Shown: one piece after another, positions 6,423 to 8,059 of the stretch
Numbering within the stretch: position 1 is the first letter of the stretch
Layout: every line of letters begins with the position of its first letter
Source: Gammaproteobacteria bacterium
GTDB lineage: Bacteria; Pseudomonadota; Gammaproteobacteria; Steroidobacterales; Steroidobacteraceae
NCBI GenBank assembly: GCA_027451085.1
Contig: DAIDKA010000048.1
Location: 1-8,059, forward strand
Length of the DNA: 8,059 bases
Direction of reading: 5' to 3'
Program-made: the position numbers and the translations under genes
The notes under the pieces: model-generated
Told to the model about the DNA's origin: nothing
The model's input: the letters and a program-made list of their open reading frames with translations, nothing else
Database searches by the model: none

Positions 6423-7001
6423 TCATCGTCTGCCCAAGTCATCCAGCGCCAGGTTCAGCTCCAGTACATTCACTCGTGGCTCGCCCAGCAGTCCGAGCAG
6501 TCGGCCACGGCCATGCCTTTTGACGAGGTCCCGCACCTGGCCCTGCGGCAGACTGCGCGCGCGCGCCACCCGGTCCACCTGGTACACAGCCGCAGCGATG
6601 CTGATATCCGGGTCCAGGCCGCTGCCCGATGCGGTCACCAGGTCCACCGGCACTGCCTTGATGTCAGCCGGATCCACCGCGCGCAGCGCCTGGATGCGCG
6701 CCTTGACGGCGTCGGTCAGCGCCGGGTTGAGCGGGCCGTAGTTGGAGCCACCCGAGGCCAGGCCGTCATAGGGCTGCGGCGCGGTCGCGGACAACCGTCC
6801 CCAGAAGTACTTCGGTTCGCTGAAGTTCTGGCCGATGAGGCTCGAACCCACCGCCTTGCCGTCACGCAGCACCAGGCTGCCGCCGGCCGCGCGCGGGAAG
6901 GCCACCTGCGCCAGGACTGTAACCACCGCCGGATACACAAGGCCGGTCAGGACGGTGAACAGCGCCAGCAGCACCAGCATGGGACGGATCAGGGTTTTCA
7001 T
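6423..7001 (-). CDS. kdpC: KdpC, potassium-transporting ATPase subunit C
   Basis: KdpC is the single-span inner-membrane subunit of the KdpFABC K+ pump, thought to stabilise the complex and assist ATP binding by KdpB. The 192 residues match the usual length of about 190. One N-terminal membrane helix spans about residues 7-33. The conserved periplasmic-side motifs follow in order: GSSLIGQNFSEPKYFWGRLSAT around 52-73, then YDGLASGGSNYGPLNP, then LVTASGSGLDPDIS, and VNVLELNLALD at the C-terminus. The ATG at 7001 has GAGGA at 7009-7013 with a 7-nt spacer, which settles the start. It lies 22 bp downstream of the kdpB stop. All key motifs are intact, so it should be functional. Confidence 0.97.
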   Translation of the reverse strand: MKTLIRPMLVLLALFTVLTGLVYPAVVTVLAQVAFPRAAGGSLVLRDGKAVGSSLIGQNFSEPKYFWGRLSATAPQPYDGLASGGSNYGPLNPALTDAVKARIQALRAVDPADIKAVPVDLVTASGSGLDPDISIAAAVYQVDRVARARSLPQGQVRDLVKRHGRGRLLGLLGEPRVNVLELNLALDDLGRR

Positions 7002-7023
7002 GTCGGATTCCTCGTGAGCCGCT

Positions 7024-8059
7024 TCAGGCCAGGTGGGCGGTCTTGAGCACGATGTCGATCAGCTTGATCCCCAGGAACGGCACCAGGATGCCGCCGAGTC
7101 CGTAGACCAGCATGTTCCTGCGCAGCAGCACCGCGGCTCCCAGTGGCCGGTACTTCACGCCCTTAAGCGCCAGCGGGATCAGGAACACGATGATCACGGC
7201 ATTGAAGATCACCGCCGACAGGATGGCCGAGAAGGGGCTCGCCAGGTGCATCACGTTCAGGGCGTTGAGCTGCGGGTAGGTGGATGCAAACGCCGCCGGG
7301 ATGATGGCGAAGTACTTGGCCACGTCATTGGCGATGCTGAAAGTGGTGAGAGAGCCACGCGTCATCAGCATCTGCTTGCCGGTCTCCACCACCTCGATCA
7401 GCTTGGTGGGATTGGAGTCCAGGTCGACCATGTTGCCGGCCTCCTTGGCGGCCTGCGTGCCGGTGTTCATCGCCACCGCGACGTCCGCCTGTGCCAGCGC
7501 AGGAGCGTCATTGGTGCCATCGCCGGTCATCGCCACCAGACGGCCTTGCGCCTGGTGCGCGCGGATCAGTTTCAGCTTCGCCTCCGGAGTCGCCTCCGCC
7601 AGGAAGTCATCAACACCCGCCTCGGCCGCGATCGCCGCCGCCGTGAGCTTGTTGTCGCCGGTGATCATGATGGTCTTGATCCCCATGCGGCGCAGCTCCC
7701 CGAACCGCTCCTTGATGCCGCCCTTGACGATGTCCTTGAGCTCGATGATGCCCAGCACCCGGCCGGCATCGGACACCAGCAGCGGCGTGCTGCCGCGGCG
7801 CGCGACGTCATCCATGGCGGTGGCCACCGCCCGCGGGAACACCTGCCCGAGGCTCTCCACGTGCTTGCGGATGGCGTCGCCGGCCCCTTTGCGCACCTGG
7901 CGCTTTCCTAAGTCCACGCCGCTCATGCGTGTGTGCGCCGAGAACGGCACGAACGTCGCCGCCATGGAGGCGAGATCCCGCTCCCGCAGCTGGAAGCGCT
8001 GCTTGGCCAGCACCACGATGCTGCGCCCTTCCGGGGTCTCATCGGCCAGCGAGGCCAGC
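7024..8059 (-). CDS. kdpB: KdpB, K+-transporting P-type ATPase subunit (C-terminal half; 5' end outside window)
   Basis: KdpB is the catalytic P-type ATPase subunit of the KdpFABC pump, in the inner membrane. About 345 residues are present, half of a typical 680-residue protein; the frame runs off the right edge. The first visible residues, LASLADETPEGRSIVVLAKQ, are strongly conserved and lie just after the phosphorylated DKTGT motif, which is outside the window. A GTG at 8016 inside this stretch is not a real start. Visible motifs are FVPFSAHTRMSG in the nucleotide-binding domain, MITGDNKLTA, the hinge GDGTNDAPALAQADVAVAM, and the membrane-associated part from SLTTFSIANDVAKYFAIIPA to the C-terminal helices ending KLIDIVLKTAHLA. 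The invariant DGTNDAP aspartates are intact. The gene stops 22 bp before kdpC; kdpA and kdpF should lie upstream. Confidence 0.98.
   Translation of the reverse strand, partial: LASLADETPEGRSIVVLAKQRFQLRERDLASMAATFVPFSAHTRMSGVDLGKRQVRKGAGDAIRKHVESLGQVFPRAVATAMDDVARRGSTPLLVSDAGRVLGIIELKDIVKGGIKERFGELRRMGIKTIMITGDNKLTAAAIAAEAGVDDFLAEATPEAKLKLIRAHQAQGRLVAMTGDGTNDAPALAQADVAVAMNTGTQAAKEAGNMVDLDSNPTKLIEVVETGKQMLMTRGSLTTFSIANDVAKYFAIIPAAFASTYPQLNALNVMHLASPFSAILSAVIFNAVIIVFLIPLALKGVKYRPLGAAVLLRRNMLVYGLGGILVPFLGIKLIDIVLKTAHLA

Noticed and set aside
5045..6523. 492-residue open frame on the + strand, opposite kdpD and the kdpC end
   Set aside because: It is antisense to a complete, motif-perfect KdpD. 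Its translation is rich in Arg, Gln, Gly and His with no recognisable domain, typical of an open antisense frame in high-GC DNA.
7033..7911. 292-residue open frame on the + strand, opposite kdpB
   Set aside because: It lies antisense to conserved P-type ATPase motifs and has a His/Gln/Arg-rich composition with no family resemblance.

Overview
The window is high-GC DNA with strong G/C bias at third codon positions. Its protein families and gene order (BCP-type peroxiredoxin, acyl-CoA thioesterase, kdpBCDE, PcaK-type transporter) suggest a proteobacterium, probably a gamma- or betaproteobacterium. This is an inference from family resemblance; there is no rRNA or other species marker.

Layout. 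Positions 1-380 hold one or two unrecognised reading frames on the + strand, at least one of them cut by the window edge. A tRNA-Ala (anticodon CGC) lies on the - strand at 382-457, with a likely promoter behind it. A + strand pair follows: a BCP/PrxQ thiol peroxidase (614-1069) and a YciA-like hotdog acyl-CoA thioesterase (1106-1531). The rest of the window, 8059 down to 1550, is one tightly packed - strand array in the order kdpB (partial), kdpC, kdpD, kdpE, then an aromatic-acid:H+ symporter-type MFS gene. Gaps within the array are 22 bp (B-C), 88 bp or a 20-bp overlap depending on the kdpD start (C-D), a 4-bp ATGA overlap (D-E) and 10 bp (E-MFS). The array converges on the thioesterase gene with 18 bp between stop codons.

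How the genes work together. KdpB (the P-type ATPase subunit) and KdpC belong to the KdpFABC high-affinity K+ uptake pump; kdpF and kdpA would lie beyond the right edge. KdpD (sensor kinase) and KdpE (response regulator) control that operon under K+ limitation or osmotic stress. The spacing suggests the MFS transporter gene is co-transcribed as a fifth or later cistron, which is not part of the usual kdp arrangement.

Most of the window is ordinary core metabolism, and I do not see an undescribed system. The points worth a second look are a perfect 13-bp inverted repeat at the kdpC-kdpD junction, with a partial extra copy of one arm that could allow alternative pairing; the transporter attached to kdpDE; and the unknown reading frame abutting the 3' end of the tRNA gene.
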